A DNA stretch of 60,007 bases from Paenibacillus albidus (GTDB taxonomy: Bacteria > Bacillota > Bacilli > Paenibacillales > Paenibacillaceae). The translations under genes and the position numbers were made by a program. Each line of letters begins with the position of its first letter. The stretch's first letter is position 1. Shown one piece after another: positions 16,634 through 25,598 of this stretch. The notes beneath the pieces are model-generated. The model did not search any database and was not told where the DNA came from. It saw only the letters and a list, made by a program, of their open reading frames with translations. The stretch lies in NCBI RefSeq assembly GCF_014644435.1, contig NZ_BMKR01000045.1, positions 1-60,007 of the forward strand, read 5' to 3'.

Positions 16634-16929
16634 GTATTTTCGGGTCATGGAGGGCTTATTTCAGCGGAGGGGACTTCGGAAAATGCAGACTGGATAGTGT
16701 CCAATCTATATAACAAGTAGTAGTGGACCGAGGTGCGCTTATTTTCAAAATAAACGCATTTTTGCCAAGCTTACGGACTCAGATGCACCTATTCACGGAA
16801 TCCCCCTTCACATAAGACCGCTAAACAAGCAATAAGAGCGACTCAGTCCGTAAGCTCAACCAGATACGCCAAATAATTGCAATAAGGGCTGTACGGTCCG
16901 TATTGTGCTAGAAATCCCGTCCACCCTGC
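16634..16929. repeat. Non-coding intergenic DNA with a 12-bp inverted repeat
   Basis: AGCTTACGGACT at 16768-16779 and its exact reverse complement at 16845-16856 lie in a stretch rich in short related words (GCGCTTATT, CAATAAG, GTCCGTA). No gene is evident. It looks like a dispersed palindromic intergenic unit. Confidence 0.4.
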
Positions 16930-17568
16930 TCAGCCCAGCCTGCCGTAACCCAGTGCACTTAACTTCTCGGCAATAACACGATAGCCTCGTCCATTTGGAT
17001 GCACATGATCGATGAACAGCAGGTTTCCTTCATTTCCGGAGAAGTCATTGTAAATGGAGGCAAACCCGACTACATGGCTGCTGTAACGGGCAGCATGGCG
17101 ATTGAACTCCAGTACCCAGTCTGTCGCTGCCGCTATCCGAGGATAGGGATTGTACAAGCCTACAATTCTTATAATGCAGGGCTTACGGTCACCAGCCTTC
17201 AATTGCTCCAGCGTACCGATAAGTCCACTGAAGTTCTGTTTGCATTCCTGCAAAGCACTGCGCAGCACCCGGCCCTGGCTTCCCGGGTAGTTTGCTGCTC
17301 CTCTGGCCGCACGTATCAGATCATTGCCGCCAATGGACAGCGTGATGATGTCTGCCTCGCGGATTGCCTGCCTGTACATACTGCTTCCACGCAGCCGCTG
17401 CATGAGCTCTGCCGTCGTCAGCCCGTTTATCCCCAGGTTAGCGGTAGCTATGGCAGCACCCAGTCTATTCTCCGCCATCCTGCGGTATACCGGAACAAAA
17501 CCGTGGCCGGGCAATGCCCCGAATCCCTTCGTCAATGAATCGCCAATGGCGGTATATTGATAGCCCAT
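16930..17568 (-). CDS. SGNH/GDSL-type esterase or lipase
   Basis: 212 aa. The N-terminal block I AIGDSLTKGFGA carries the nucleophilic Ser, the block III-like SIGGNDLIRAARG carries the oxyanion Asn, and the C-terminal DHVHPNGRGY supplies the catalytic Asp and His. These are the four SGNH marks of a carboxylic-ester hydrolase. No signal peptide is visible, so it is probably cytoplasmic. The substrate cannot be told. GGGAGG precedes the ATG. Convergent to clpP. Confidence 0.88.
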   Translation of the reverse strand: MGYQYTAIGDSLTKGFGALPGHGFVPVYRRMAENRLGAAIATANLGINGLTTAELMQRLRGSSMYRQAIREADIITLSIGGNDLIRAARGAANYPGSQGRVLRSALQECKQNFSGLIGTLEQLKAGDRKPCIIRIVGLYNPYPRIAAATDWVLEFNRHAARYSSHVVGFASIYNDFSGNEGNLLFIDHVHPNGRGYRVIAEKLSALGYGRLG

Positions 17569-17691
17569 TGGTTCTCCCTCCCTGTCCCCTAAGCTGGCAT
17601 CTCCTTCAGCATATGAATATACCAGGAAAAGGGTAACGGGGAGATGTCCGCAGGCGCTATTAGCGGAGCCCGGGTCTCTCAGCCTTCGATT

Positions 17692-18792
17692 CTACTTTAA
17701 AGCAGCGAACGGGCTGCTACCATCTGGCAGTAGCTCTTTGAAGCTGAAGGTGTATTCAGGGAATCCTGCGGCGTAGGCTGTGTATTCATAGACCTGGAAG
17801 AATATTGTAACCTTGCCGTCTTTTAAGTAGAACTGCTTCTCTGTAGCCAGCCCGTTGAAGCCACCCAGATAACCGTCATGATTTTTGATCAAATTGCCCA
17901 GCTTGGTGTTAAGTTCCACTTTGTAATTGGAATTGGCCCCGAACAGATCCTTGAGCAGCAGCCGTTTGCCGTCCTTCAGCGAGAAGGTGAAGGCTTGACG
18001 GGTATCCATGCCGTGTGCTCCGCCCATATAACCGTACTGATTAGTAATCAGGCTAAGTACCCCGTTCTGGTTATAAGTCACCACATAGGAGGCTTGATAT
18101 TCATAAGGGCGGTCTTCCTTGTTTCTTTCGGCAATCTCTTTTTTGGCGCTTTTTTCAAAATTCGTTGCGGTCAGCTTTAATTGGCTGTTGATGGAATTCT
18201 GTACCTTAGTATCGGCCAGTCCGCTGATTTGCGGATAATCCAGCTTTAGGGTAACGCCTTCCCGGTTATTTTCAATAGTTGCCGTAGTGATCTTTAATGC
18301 ATTCTGAGGTCTTGCCGTCATATTCAACCGGCCCGAGGCCGCATTCCAATCCCCTTGATAGCCCATGTAGTCACTCAAGAGGTCAAACGGAACAAACATG
18401 CGGCCATTCAACAGCTTGGCTTCATACTCCTTAATATAGAACCCGTTCACCGAAATCGTTACGCCGCCCGGATAGGCCATTAGTTGAGCCTTCTGGGTCC
18501 CCTTTCCCACGACATACGCATTGTCCGCCTTATTGTAAGTGACCGGGAGCTTCAGTACATCACGCAGAAAGCTTACCGGCACCCAGACCTTTCCTTCCTT
18601 ATACAGCCCGGTCTGCTGCGTAAGCGCACCGTTAAATTTCAACACTACGCTTGACCCCGGTTTGCTCTGTGCACTGCTGGCTGCAGCCGCATGCCCCGTT
18701 TCCGCCGGAATTACGCCTCCGGTCAGCAAAAGACCAGCCGCCAGCAAACCCACACCCCATTTACGGGCATTTTTGTTCATTTTGTTCATCAT
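17692..18792 (-). CDS. Secreted copper-amine-oxidase-like N-domain protein with DUF4163/DUF3298
   Basis: 366 aa. A signal peptide (MNKMNKNARKWGVGLLAAGLLLTGG, cleavage near AAA at about 36) is followed by a copper-amine-oxidase N-terminal-like beta domain (about 50-155; VPVSFLRDVLKLPV, MFVPFDLLSDYMG) that is common in Paenibacillus envelope proteins. The C-terminal part (about 165-360) resembles DUF4163 plus DUF3298, as in PdaC and RsiV, with the GGAHG-type segment YGYMGGAHGMDTRQAFTFSLKDGK. It is probably a cell-surface peptidoglycan-associated or sensing protein; no catalytic function is assigned. A methionine three bases later is an equal start candidate. Confidence 0.8.
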   Translation of the reverse strand: MMNKMNKNARKWGVGLLAAGLLLTGGVIPAETGHAAAASSAQSKPGSSVVLKFNGALTQQTGLYKEGKVWVPVSFLRDVLKLPVTYNKADNAYVVGKGTQKAQLMAYPGGVTISVNGFYIKEYEAKLLNGRMFVPFDLLSDYMGYQGDWNAASGRLNMTARPQNALKITTATIENNREGVTLKLDYPQISGLADTKVQNSINSQLKLTATNFEKSAKKEIAERNKEDRPYEYQASYVVTYNQNGVLSLITNQYGYMGGAHGMDTRQAFTFSLKDGKRLLLKDLFGANSNYKVELNTKLGNLIKNHDGYLGGFNGLATEKQFYLKDGKVTIFFQVYEYTAYAAGFPEYTFSFKELLPDGSSPFAALK

Positions 18793-18920
18793 CGCTTGTT
18801 TCCCCTTTCGTGATCCGTGCTTCCCATTATAATGGGACCAGGTGTTAAGATTGTTACAATGATTACAAGACCATATGACATTTTATTAAACTATAAGAGA
18901 GCTTCGTTACTTTTCACAGT

Positions 18921-18965
18921 AAAAAAGGAGGCGCCGTCTGCAATCAGCAGCGAAGCCCCCTTTAT
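18921..18965 (-). terminator. Terminator after the SIMPL protein gene
   Basis: On the minus strand AAAGGGGGC pairs with GCCTCCTTT (one mismatch), followed by TTTAC, a few bases past the stop. Confidence 0.6.
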
Positions 18966-18976
18966 TAGTCCGTTAC

Positions 18977-19738
18977 CTATTTCAATTCGTACATTACGCT
19001 GAGCTGAGTCGATACCTTAACCTCTCCAGGCTGTACCGCTGTGCCTGCCGCCGAATCCGCTGCAGACATCATCTTTGCATTCTGTTCAAAATAGACCGGC
19101 GTGGTGTTACCATCGTTCTGGCTGACCGTAAGCACCTGACCGAGTGTACGTCCCGCCGCTTTGGCAATTGCTCCTGCTTTGACTCCGGCATTGGCCATCG
19201 CCTTTTCAATGACCTGAGCTTCCAGCGTAGAAGGGTCCTCCACTGCAAAGCGGACATTACCGATGTTGTTTGCGCCCGCGGTGGCCGCAGCATCCAGCAA
19301 TTCGCCTACCTTGGCCAGATCGCGATAGGCAACCGTCAAGGTATGATTGGCATTATAGCCTTTGACCTTCTGGCCTTCCTTTTCGGTGTAGGTGTAATTC
19401 GGTTGCACATAGAACTGTGTGCTCTGAATATCCTTGTCTGCAATTTTCCAGGTGTCCTTCAACAGGGCTGTGATTTTCGAGATCTTGGCCGCATTGCCCT
19501 TCTGCGCTTCCTGCGCTGTTGCAGCGGTAGTGTCCACTGCGATGGACAGATACACAATGTCCGGCTTGATGGACAGTTCCCCTTTGCCTACGACGCTGAC
19601 TACGTTGCGCTGTACTTCATCGGCATAGGCCTTCTGCGGGCCCTGAACAACATCGCTCACCAGCACCCCTCCCAGTAACAAACTTCCCGCCAGCAGCACC
19701 GCTCCTACTTGTTTACCCCATTTATTCACGTTTGCCAT
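18977..19738 (-). CDS. Secreted SIMPL-domain (DUF541) protein
   Basis: 253 aa. A signal peptide (KWGKQVGAVLLAGSLLLGGVLV, cleavage near AYA-D at about 40) is followed by a full SIMPL domain: VVSVVGKGELSIKPDIVYLSIAVDT, the alpha-helical AQKGNAAKISKITALLK, IQSTQFYVQPNYTY, and the C-terminal VSTQLSVMYELK. Family members are periplasmic or envelope proteins that oligomerise into rings; some are linked to oxidative stress, but the function is unsettled. AAGGGG lies just ahead of the ATG. Confidence 0.88.
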   Translation of the reverse strand: MANVNKWGKQVGAVLLAGSLLLGGVLVSDVVQGPQKAYADEVQRNVVSVVGKGELSIKPDIVYLSIAVDTTAATAQEAQKGNAAKISKITALLKDTWKIADKDIQSTQFYVQPNYTYTEKEGQKVKGYNANHTLTVAYRDLAKVGELLDAAATAGANNIGNVRFAVEDPSTLEAQVIEKAMANAGVKAGAIAKAAGRTLGQVLTVSQNDGNTTPVYFEQNAKMMSAADSAAGTAVQPGEVKVSTQLSVMYELK

Positions 19739-19846
19739 CCCCTTTTCATCAATTAAAATTGTTGGTACCCTCTAGACGGCACGGCTTGGCAAAAGTTGCA
19801 TAGTAATCGGGAAGGGAATAAATATTTTTGAACCCTTCTTTTCATA

Positions 19847-19871
19847 TTAAAAAAAGCCCCGAGGGGCTTTG
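19847..19871 (-). terminator. Terminator after the HPr-like gene
   Basis: On the minus strand AAAGCCCC and GGGGCTTT flank TC, followed by TTTTAAT; ends the rapZ-glmR-whiA-hpr unit. Confidence 0.85.
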
Positions 19872-19899
19872 GGTCAGACTTAAAGTTGAGGCCTTGCCA

Positions 19900-20169
19900 T
19901 TACTGGTTCTCAAGCTCCTCTTTGCTCACCAAACTTGTCAAAGCGGTTACAGCTTGATCCGCATCGGCGCCATCCGCGCTAATATAAATCTCCGTGCCGG
20001 AACTGATCGCGAGGCTCATAATCCCCATAATACTTTTGGCATTAACTTTTTTATCATCTTTTTCCACGAAAATCTCCGACGAAAACTTGTTAGCCTCTTG
20101 CACAAACAATGCTGCCGGCCGAGCATGGAGCCCCGTCTTCAACCGAACAACTACCGGGTGCTTTGTCAT
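19900..20169 (-). CDS. ptsH: HPr/Crh phosphocarrier protein retaining both His15 and Ser46
   Basis: 89 aa from the ATG at 20169; the frame is open 14 codons further without a ribosome site. GLHARPAALFVQEANKF places the phosphorylatable His at exactly residue 15, and NAKSIMGIMSL places the HprK target Ser at 46. The sequence (VRLKTGLxARPAALFVQEAN, KKVNAKSIMG) resembles B. subtilis Crh more than its HPr, and the whiA-adjacent position is that of crh; yet Crh there has Gln at 15. So this may be the cell's PTS HPr as well as a CcpA cofactor. A TATAAT-rich stretch in the gap to whiA may give it its own promoter. The symbol ptsH versus crh is uncertain. Confidence 0.85.
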   Translation of the reverse strand: MTKHPVVVRLKTGLHARPAALFVQEANKFSSEIFVEKDDKKVNAKSIMGIMSLAISSGTEIYISADGADADQAVTALTSLVSKEELENQ

Positions 20170-20267
20170 GAAACGTTTACCCCCTATTTGAGATCTGCCC
20201 AAAAATTTCACATTAAATTTTATAATATTATATCATTATAACGGAATCCACACTAGAAAAAAAATCT

Positions 20268-21197
20268 TTAGCCGCCCCGGACCTTGTCAGCCAGCTCATC
20301 AATTTTGCGCAAACGGTGATTGACTCCCGATTTACTGACCGAGCCTTTAAGCATTTCACCCACTTCTTTGAGGTTGATATCGGGATGGGCCAGCCTGATT
20401 TCGGCGACCTCCCGCAGCTTATCCGGCAAGCTCGCAAGCCCAACCTCTCGCTGCAGCAGCTTGATGTTCTCAATCTGCCGCACAGCTGCACTGATGGTTT
20501 TGTTCAGATTGGCCGTCTCGCAGTTGACAATCCGATTCACCGAGTTGCGCATATCGCGCATAATCCGGACATCCTCAAATTTGAACAAGGCTTGATGCGC
20601 GCCGATCAGACTGAGGAATTCGATGATTTTTTCGCCTTCCTTGATGTACAGGACAAAACCTTTCTTCCGCTCAATGCAGCGGGCATTCAGATGAAATTCA
20701 CCGGCCAGCTCCACAAGGGCCTTGCAGTGCTCTTCATACATTGAGGAAATCTCCAGATGATACGAGGAGCCCTCCGGGTTATTGACGGATCCGCCCGCCA
20801 TAAATGCGCCCCGCAGATAAGCCCGCTTGCAGCAGTTCTTACCCACAATTTCTTCATCAATCCCGTCGGTGAAAATAAAGCCCTCGGATACAATCCGCAG
20901 GTCTTTCAGGATCTCCTGCACCTGGCTTGGGATTCGGACGATGTACACGTTATTCTTCTTCAAACGCATTTTTTTACGCACAAGCAGTTCGATATGAACC
21001 TGGTAATATTTCTTAAGTAAAGAATATACCCGCCTTGCAATCGCGGCGTTCTCCGTCGAAATGTCGAGGACAACCTTTTTGCTCGAAAGCTGCACCGAAC
21101 CGTTCATCCGGATCAGTGCGGACATCTCCGCTTTTTCGCAGCAAGGCTGGCTCTCCACCATCGTCAGCTCTTTTTTGGTAAGGGCCGCAAAAGACAA
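20268..21197 (-). CDS. whiA: DNA-binding protein WhiA
   Basis: 309 aa from a TTG at 21197, preceded by GAGGTGA five bases upstream; SFAALTKKELT follows, the standard N-terminus of the family. Residues 1-220 are the degenerate LAGLIDADG-like domain (CCEKAEMSALIRMNGS, YLRGAFMAGGSVN), and the C-terminal part is a helix-turn-helix (EIRLAHPDINLKEVGEMLKGSVSKSGVNHRLRKI). WhiA affects sporulation in actinobacteria and cell division and chromosome segregation in Bacillus. It lies 31 bp after glmR in one unit. Confidence 0.95.
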   Translation of the reverse strand: MSFAALTKKELTMVESQPCCEKAEMSALIRMNGSVQLSSKKVVLDISTENAAIARRVYSLLKKYYQVHIELLVRKKMRLKKNNVYIVRIPSQVQEILKDLRIVSEGFIFTDGIDEEIVGKNCCKRAYLRGAFMAGGSVNNPEGSSYHLEISSMYEEHCKALVELAGEFHLNARCIERKKGFVLYIKEGEKIIEFLSLIGAHQALFKFEDVRIMRDMRNSVNRIVNCETANLNKTISAAVRQIENIKLLQREVGLASLPDKLREVAEIRLAHPDINLKEVGEMLKGSVSKSGVNHRLRKIDELADKVRGG

Positions 21198-21228
21198 GGG
21201 TCTCACCTCTTTCTCCAGTATACAGAAT

Positions 21229-22221
21229 TTACGGATTCCCAGCCGGTGATCTGGAGATCCAGTCTTGGACAAGCTGATAGATATGGTGACTCAGCTTATC
21301 TGTATCATGCCTTAAATACGTCCGGAATAATACCAGCCGGTCTGCTATAACTTTGTATCCGTGCTGTTCCAGCGCCTCCCGGTCCAGCAGCACCGGCCGC
21401 GCACCTTTCTCCGCGTATTTGGTCTGCACCTTCTCCGGAATGACGCCATCGTTCACGATAACATAATCGAATAAATGCAATCCGATATGGTCATATACGG
21501 CCTGCAGATGATCGCTGACTGTATAATTGTCGGTTTCACCGGGCTGGGTCATTACATTGCAGACAAAAATTTTGATCGCCTTGGAGGAGACGACCGCCTC
21601 CGCCAGCTTAGGTACCAGAAGATTCGGCAAAATGCTGGTATATAAGCTTCCCGGTCCAATCAGAATTGCATCCGCATTCTGGATCGCCTCCAGCGCCTCC
21701 GGCAGCGGCTCGACATCCGCCGGCTCCAGGGATACCCGTCTGATGATACCGCCGGCCTCAGGGATCTTCGATTCCCCGGTGATGATCCTGCCGTCCGCCA
21801 TCTCGGCATGCAGCACTACCGCATCTTCCGCAGCGGGCAGCACGCGGCCCCGCACAGCGAACAAGCGGCTGAGCTCCCGTACAGCGGTAACGAAGTCACC
21901 GGAGATATCGGTTAGCGCAGCAAGGATCAGATTGCCCAGGCTGTGGCCGGCCAGACCTTCGCCGCTGCTGAAACGGTACCTCATGATGTCAGCCATCAGC
22001 GGCTCCACATCTGCCATAGCGGTCAGCACGTTGCGGATATCGCCGGGCGGCGGCATCTGCAGTTCGCTCCGCAGAATGCCGGAGCTTCCGCCGTCATCAG
22101 CTACAGTTACAATCGCAGTGATATCCAGCGGTTTCTCCTTCAGACCGCGCAGCATCACGGACAGACCGGTTCCCCCGCCCATCACGACAATGCGCGGACG
22201 CTGTCTCGGTTCTTCAGCCAA
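21229..22221 (-). CDS. glmR: Gluconeogenesis/UDP-GlcNAc regulator GlmR (YvcK, CofD-like fold)
   Basis: 330 aa, starting at a TTG with AAGGGG upstream. The nucleotide-binding N-terminus VVMGGGTGLSVMLRGLK, TVADDGGSSGILR, PPPGDIRN, GHSLGNLIL and NVMTQPGET are hallmarks of the YvcK family. In B. subtilis the protein binds UDP-GlcNAc and stimulates GlmS, tying carbon supply to cell-wall synthesis. It lies between rapZ and whiA, the conserved order. Confidence 0.95.
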   Translation of the reverse strand: MAEEPRQRPRIVVMGGGTGLSVMLRGLKEKPLDITAIVTVADDGGSSGILRSELQMPPPGDIRNVLTAMADVEPLMADIMRYRFSSGEGLAGHSLGNLILAALTDISGDFVTAVRELSRLFAVRGRVLPAAEDAVVLHAEMADGRIITGESKIPEAGGIIRRVSLEPADVEPLPEALEAIQNADAILIGPGSLYTSILPNLLVPKLAEAVVSSKAIKIFVCNVMTQPGETDNYTVSDHLQAVYDHIGLHLFDYVIVNDGVIPEKVQTKYAEKGARPVLLDREALEQHGYKVIADRLVLFRTYLRHDTDKLSHHIYQLVQDWISRSPAGNP

Positions 22222-22239
22222 TGTAGACCCCTTCTCTCG

Positions 22240-23139
22240 TTAGTGCCGATCGCGCTCGGAATCGCGGTGACTGACCGCTACCGATTCTGTCTCGCTGACC
22301 CCGAGCATTTTGCCCAGATATTCGGAAATGGCTACCGAGCGGTGTTTGCCGCCTGTACAGCCAATCCCGATAATCACCTGGGATTTACCCTCTTTACGGT
22401 ATTGCGGAATCAGAAAATGCAGCATATCCAGCAGTTTAGTCAGGAACGCCTGTGTTTCCGGCCACTTCATTACATAATCGTAGACTTCACTGTCCTGGCC
22501 CGTCTTGGGCCGCAGCTGGTCCACATAATGCGGATTAGGCAAGAAACGGACATCGAACACCAGATCGGCATCGATGGGAATCCCATATTTGAATCCAAAC
22601 GAAGTGATGTTGACGGAGAGGGTGCTTTTGCCCAGATGGGAAAAACGCGATACAATCCTCGCCTTCAGTTGTGCCGGCTTCATATTGCTCGTATCCAGAC
22701 ACAGAGTAGCCGAATTCTTCAGCTCCTCCAGCATCTTGCGCTCCAGCCGGATGCCGTCAAGCGGCATGCCCTTTGGTGCGAGCGGATGATGCCGCCGGCT
22801 CTCCTTGTAACGCTGCACAAGCACGGAATCGGTGGCATCCAGAAAAAGAATTTCACAGCCGATGGTAGACTCCGCTTTGATATAAGATAGAGACTCCGAC
22901 AGAGCCGTGAAGAATTCCCGGCCCCTCAGATCAATCACAAGAGCTACCTTGGCAATCTTACCTTTGGACTGCTCAATCAGCTCCGCGAATTTGGGAATCA
23001 GTACTGGGGGCAGATTGTCGACACAGAAGAAACCCAGGTCTTCCAGACTCTGCACAGCAATGGTTTTGCCTGCGCCCGACATACCTGTAATGATAATCAG
23101 GGTGGCCCCTCCGGTTGGAGGCATCTCCAATTCGGTCAT
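22240..23139 (-). CDS. rapZ: RNase adapter RapZ / nucleotide-binding protein YvcJ
   Basis: 299 aa. The N-terminal P-loop IITGMSGAGKTIAVQSLEDLGFFCVDNLPP and C-terminal IGIGCTGGKHRSVAISEYLG are diagnostic of the family. In E. coli RapZ guides decay of the small RNA GlmZ; in Bacillus YvcJ is a GTPase affecting competence. GGGAGG precedes the ATG. It lies 18 bp before glmR. The E. coli mechanism need not hold here. Confidence 0.94.
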   Translation of the reverse strand: MTELEMPPTGGATLIIITGMSGAGKTIAVQSLEDLGFFCVDNLPPVLIPKFAELIEQSKGKIAKVALVIDLRGREFFTALSESLSYIKAESTIGCEILFLDATDSVLVQRYKESRRHHPLAPKGMPLDGIRLERKMLEELKNSATLCLDTSNMKPAQLKARIVSRFSHLGKSTLSVNITSFGFKYGIPIDADLVFDVRFLPNPHYVDQLRPKTGQDSEVYDYVMKWPETQAFLTKLLDMLHFLIPQYRKEGKSQVIIGIGCTGGKHRSVAISEYLGKMLGVSETESVAVSHRDSERDRH

Positions 23140-23185
23140 GAAAGCGTCCCCTCCCTAGAATTAGTGTATGAATAAATTCGGTCCT

Positions 23186-24136
23186 TTAAGAACGCAGCAG
23201 CAGTCCCGCAGCGCCGACAATACCAGCATCGTTGCCAAGCTCTGCAGGGATAATGGTCACGCCTGTCTGAAGCGGAGCCGGAGCCAGCTTGGCAAATACA
23301 CGGCGTACCTCATCGAACAAAATATCTCCGGCTTTAGAAACCCCTCCGCCGACGATGAATACTTCAGGGTTAAGCACGGCGGCTACTGCTGCCATGGACT
23401 TGCCCAAATAATAGGCCGCCCGGTTCACAATGCGGATGGCCACTTCATCTCCGGCCTTGGCAGCATCGAACACTTCCTTGGCCGCTATCTTCTCCACGGT
23501 CGACAGCGATGTCCGGTCTCCGCGCTCCACGGCATCACGGGCCATACGGATGATCCCTGTAGCCGAGGAAACCGTTTCCAAACAGCCCATGTTGCCACAG
23601 CCGCATTGGATGGCTTCCAGGTCCGGCACCACTGAAATATGCCCCAGCTCACCGGCCAGACCGGCAAATCCCTGATAAATCTTTCCGTTAATGATAATCC
23701 CGCCGCCAACACCTGTTCCCAGGGTATAGCAGACACAATTCTCAATGCCCCGCCCCGCACCGCTCCAGGCTTCGCCCAAAGCAGCGACGTTCGCGTCATT
23801 GTCTATTTTGACAGGCTTGTTCAGCCGACCTTCCAAGATGGAGCGGATCGGCACATCTCTAAATCCTATGTTAGGCGCAAGGATGATGATTCCTTCACGG
23901 ATATTCGTGAACCCGGCCAGGCCCGCACCTACACCGGCAAGCTGATCCCAAGAGTATGGAGAATCCTCAACAATCTGACGCACATACTTCTCGATGTTGC
24001 CGATAACAGCATCGACACCGTCGGCAGTTCCTGTAGGTCCTTCATACGTATGAAGCAGGTTCCCCTCGGCGCTGCAGATCCCAACCTTAATCGTAGTTCC
24101 GCCTAAATCCACGCCAACGTAGATATTTTCAGACAT
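23186..24136 (-). CDS. glk: ROK-family glucokinase
   Basis: 316 aa from the ATG at 24136, chosen because AAGGTGG lies eight bases ahead; an ATG four codons earlier lacks this. It phosphorylates glucose to glucose 6-phosphate. YVGVDLGGTTIKVGI is the ATP phosphate-binding loop, GTGVGGGIIINGKIYQG the ROK signature, and CGCGNMGCLE the zinc-binding CxCGxxGCxE motif. First gene before rapZ; the gap of 46 bp suggests co-transcription. Confidence 0.95.
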   Translation of the reverse strand: MSENIYVGVDLGGTTIKVGICSAEGNLLHTYEGPTGTADGVDAVIGNIEKYVRQIVEDSPYSWDQLAGVGAGLAGFTNIREGIIILAPNIGFRDVPIRSILEGRLNKPVKIDNDANVAALGEAWSGAGRGIENCVCYTLGTGVGGGIIINGKIYQGFAGLAGELGHISVVPDLEAIQCGCGNMGCLETVSSATGIIRMARDAVERGDRTSLSTVEKIAAKEVFDAAKAGDEVAIRIVNRAAYYLGKSMAAVAAVLNPEVFIVGGGVSKAGDILFDEVRRVFAKLAPAPLQTGVTIIPAELGNDAGIVGAAGLLLRS

Positions 24137-24265
24137 GTAACAAGCCACCTTTTTCTATGCTAAAATAGTTAATCCTACGTACCCACTATAATAGAACCCC
24201 TCCCTGCGGTCAAGGAAAGGCGACACACCCGGGCTTTCCCTTTTTTCGACATTCCTGCTCCTGTC

Positions 24266-24303
24266 CAAAAAAGACCCTCTTGCTTGAATGGCAAGAGAGT
24301 CCC
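24266..24303 (-). terminator. Terminator after the DUF438-hemerythrin gene
   Basis: GACTCTCTTGC and GCAAGAGGGTC pair around CATTCAA on the minus strand, followed by TTTTTT. Confidence 0.85.
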
Positions 24304-24320
24304 GGCGGTATATTTAACTC

Positions 24321-25583
24321 TTAAACTTCTGACAGAATGCGCTTTTGTCCTTCCAGTGCACGGATCGGGGCGATATTCTGCGTGAATTCCAAAGTCCCCA
24401 TATACCGGCCCGCTTCATCACGGACAGCAAAGTAGCGGATGTAAATAAACTTGTCCTTGATGTTAATCCAGAAATCCTCGGCATCCTTACGTCCAGCCTT
24501 GAAATCTTCCAATAGCTTCTCTACCACATGCACACTTTGCGGCGGATGGCAGTTCTGCACGGTACGGCCAATAACAGCTTTGGTCCGGGCGAAGATGCGC
24601 TCCTTGCCGTGGGAGAAGTAACGCACCACATCATTCTCATCGATAAAGGTCAGATCTACCGGCAAATGGTTCATGAGGGTCTCCAGCTGATGCAGGGACA
24701 ACAGACCTGTCTCGAACCGGATGAACCCCTGCGGCGCCGTTCCTGATGCCTGCTCCTCAGCGGAAGCCCCTTCGGGTTCTGCAGCCCGCTCCGGCACCCA
24801 CTCCTGCTCCGGCGAAGTCAAGCAAAAGCCGATTTCGTCGCTCTCCCGGGCAATTTTGACCCATTCGTCCTCCGTCAGCTTATCAAGGGCCATAGGCAGC
24901 AGTATGTTCTCTTCCTTAAAGATCATCTCGTTGACTTCCTGAATAATCTGCTCCAGCCGCGTGCCGATTTCTTCTTTCTCGCCTTTATAGCTGCTAAGCA
25001 TCGCCTTGGCTTCTTTAATCATGCTGCGGATGCCATCGTCCACGCCCCACATTACTTTGGTAGGTCCGTAGATCCCGTATTTCTCCAGGTAAGGGAACAG
25101 CAGATTCTCTTTACGGCTGTAGTGTTTGTCCAGATCAAGCAGCAGGCTGAGGTCCTCCAGCAGCTTAAAGATGATCTCCTCGCTGTCCTGCTTAAGGAAC
25201 TTTCCGGCATGAAGCTCCAGACGAAAGTTGACGAGCCGTTCAATCTCTCGGTTCTCAAGCTTGAAGGTGTGAACAGGGTGGCCCGGCTGCTCTTCCGGCT
25301 TCGAGGAACGGTGAATCTCCTCAATGGAGCCCTTAAAGATCGCGGTATGCACCGAACAGAGCCGCTGCACCTCCGATACAGGGATTCCTTCCTCCGTCAT
25401 CAACGAGTGCTCCATCGCAGAGATCTCCGCTACAGTGACATCCCCGACCGCTTCAGCAAAGCGGGCTTTCACTTCCTCCACACTTTTGCCTGCATGCAGC
25501 TCTTTGATAATTTCCTTCAGCATCTCCTGGCGGCGATTTTGCTCTGGTATACTGATCTCACGGTTGTTAATCAACTCACTCAT
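24321..25583 (-). CDS. DUF438 - hemerythrin-like - PAS domain protein
   Basis: 420 aa. Residues 1-90 are DUF438 (KEIIKELHAGKSVEEVKARF); about 110-260 form a hemerythrin-like HHE bundle with HYSRKENLLFPYLEKYG and EENILLPMALDKL; about 295-415 form a PAS domain (LPVDLTFIDENDVVRYFSHGKERIF to YMGTLEFTQNI). Such proteins probably sense or handle oxygen, iron or nitric oxide in the cytoplasm. One iron-ligand position usually occupied by His in HHE bundles reads MWGVDDGIR. It follows a DUF1858 gene by 15 bp and both lie behind an Fnr-type box, pointing to use under low oxygen. Confidence 0.9.
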   Translation of the reverse strand: MSELINNREISIPEQNRRQEMLKEIIKELHAGKSVEEVKARFAEAVGDVTVAEISAMEHSLMTEEGIPVSEVQRLCSVHTAIFKGSIEEIHRSSKPEEQPGHPVHTFKLENREIERLVNFRLELHAGKFLKQDSEEIIFKLLEDLSLLLDLDKHYSRKENLLFPYLEKYGIYGPTKVMWGVDDGIRSMIKEAKAMLSSYKGEKEEIGTRLEQIIQEVNEMIFKEENILLPMALDKLTEDEWVKIARESDEIGFCLTSPEQEWVPERAAEPEGASAEEQASGTAPQGFIRFETGLLSLHQLETLMNHLPVDLTFIDENDVVRYFSHGKERIFARTKAVIGRTVQNCHPPQSVHVVEKLLEDFKAGRKDAEDFWINIKDKFIYIRYFAVRDEAGRYMGTLEFTQNIAPIRALEGQKRILSEV

Positions 25584-25598
25584 TTCTTATTCCCCCTT

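Noticed and set aside
20155..20172. cre-like sequence at the HPr start (TGAAACGTTTACC)
   Set aside because: It is one base short of the cre spacing and overlaps the start codon and ribosome site.
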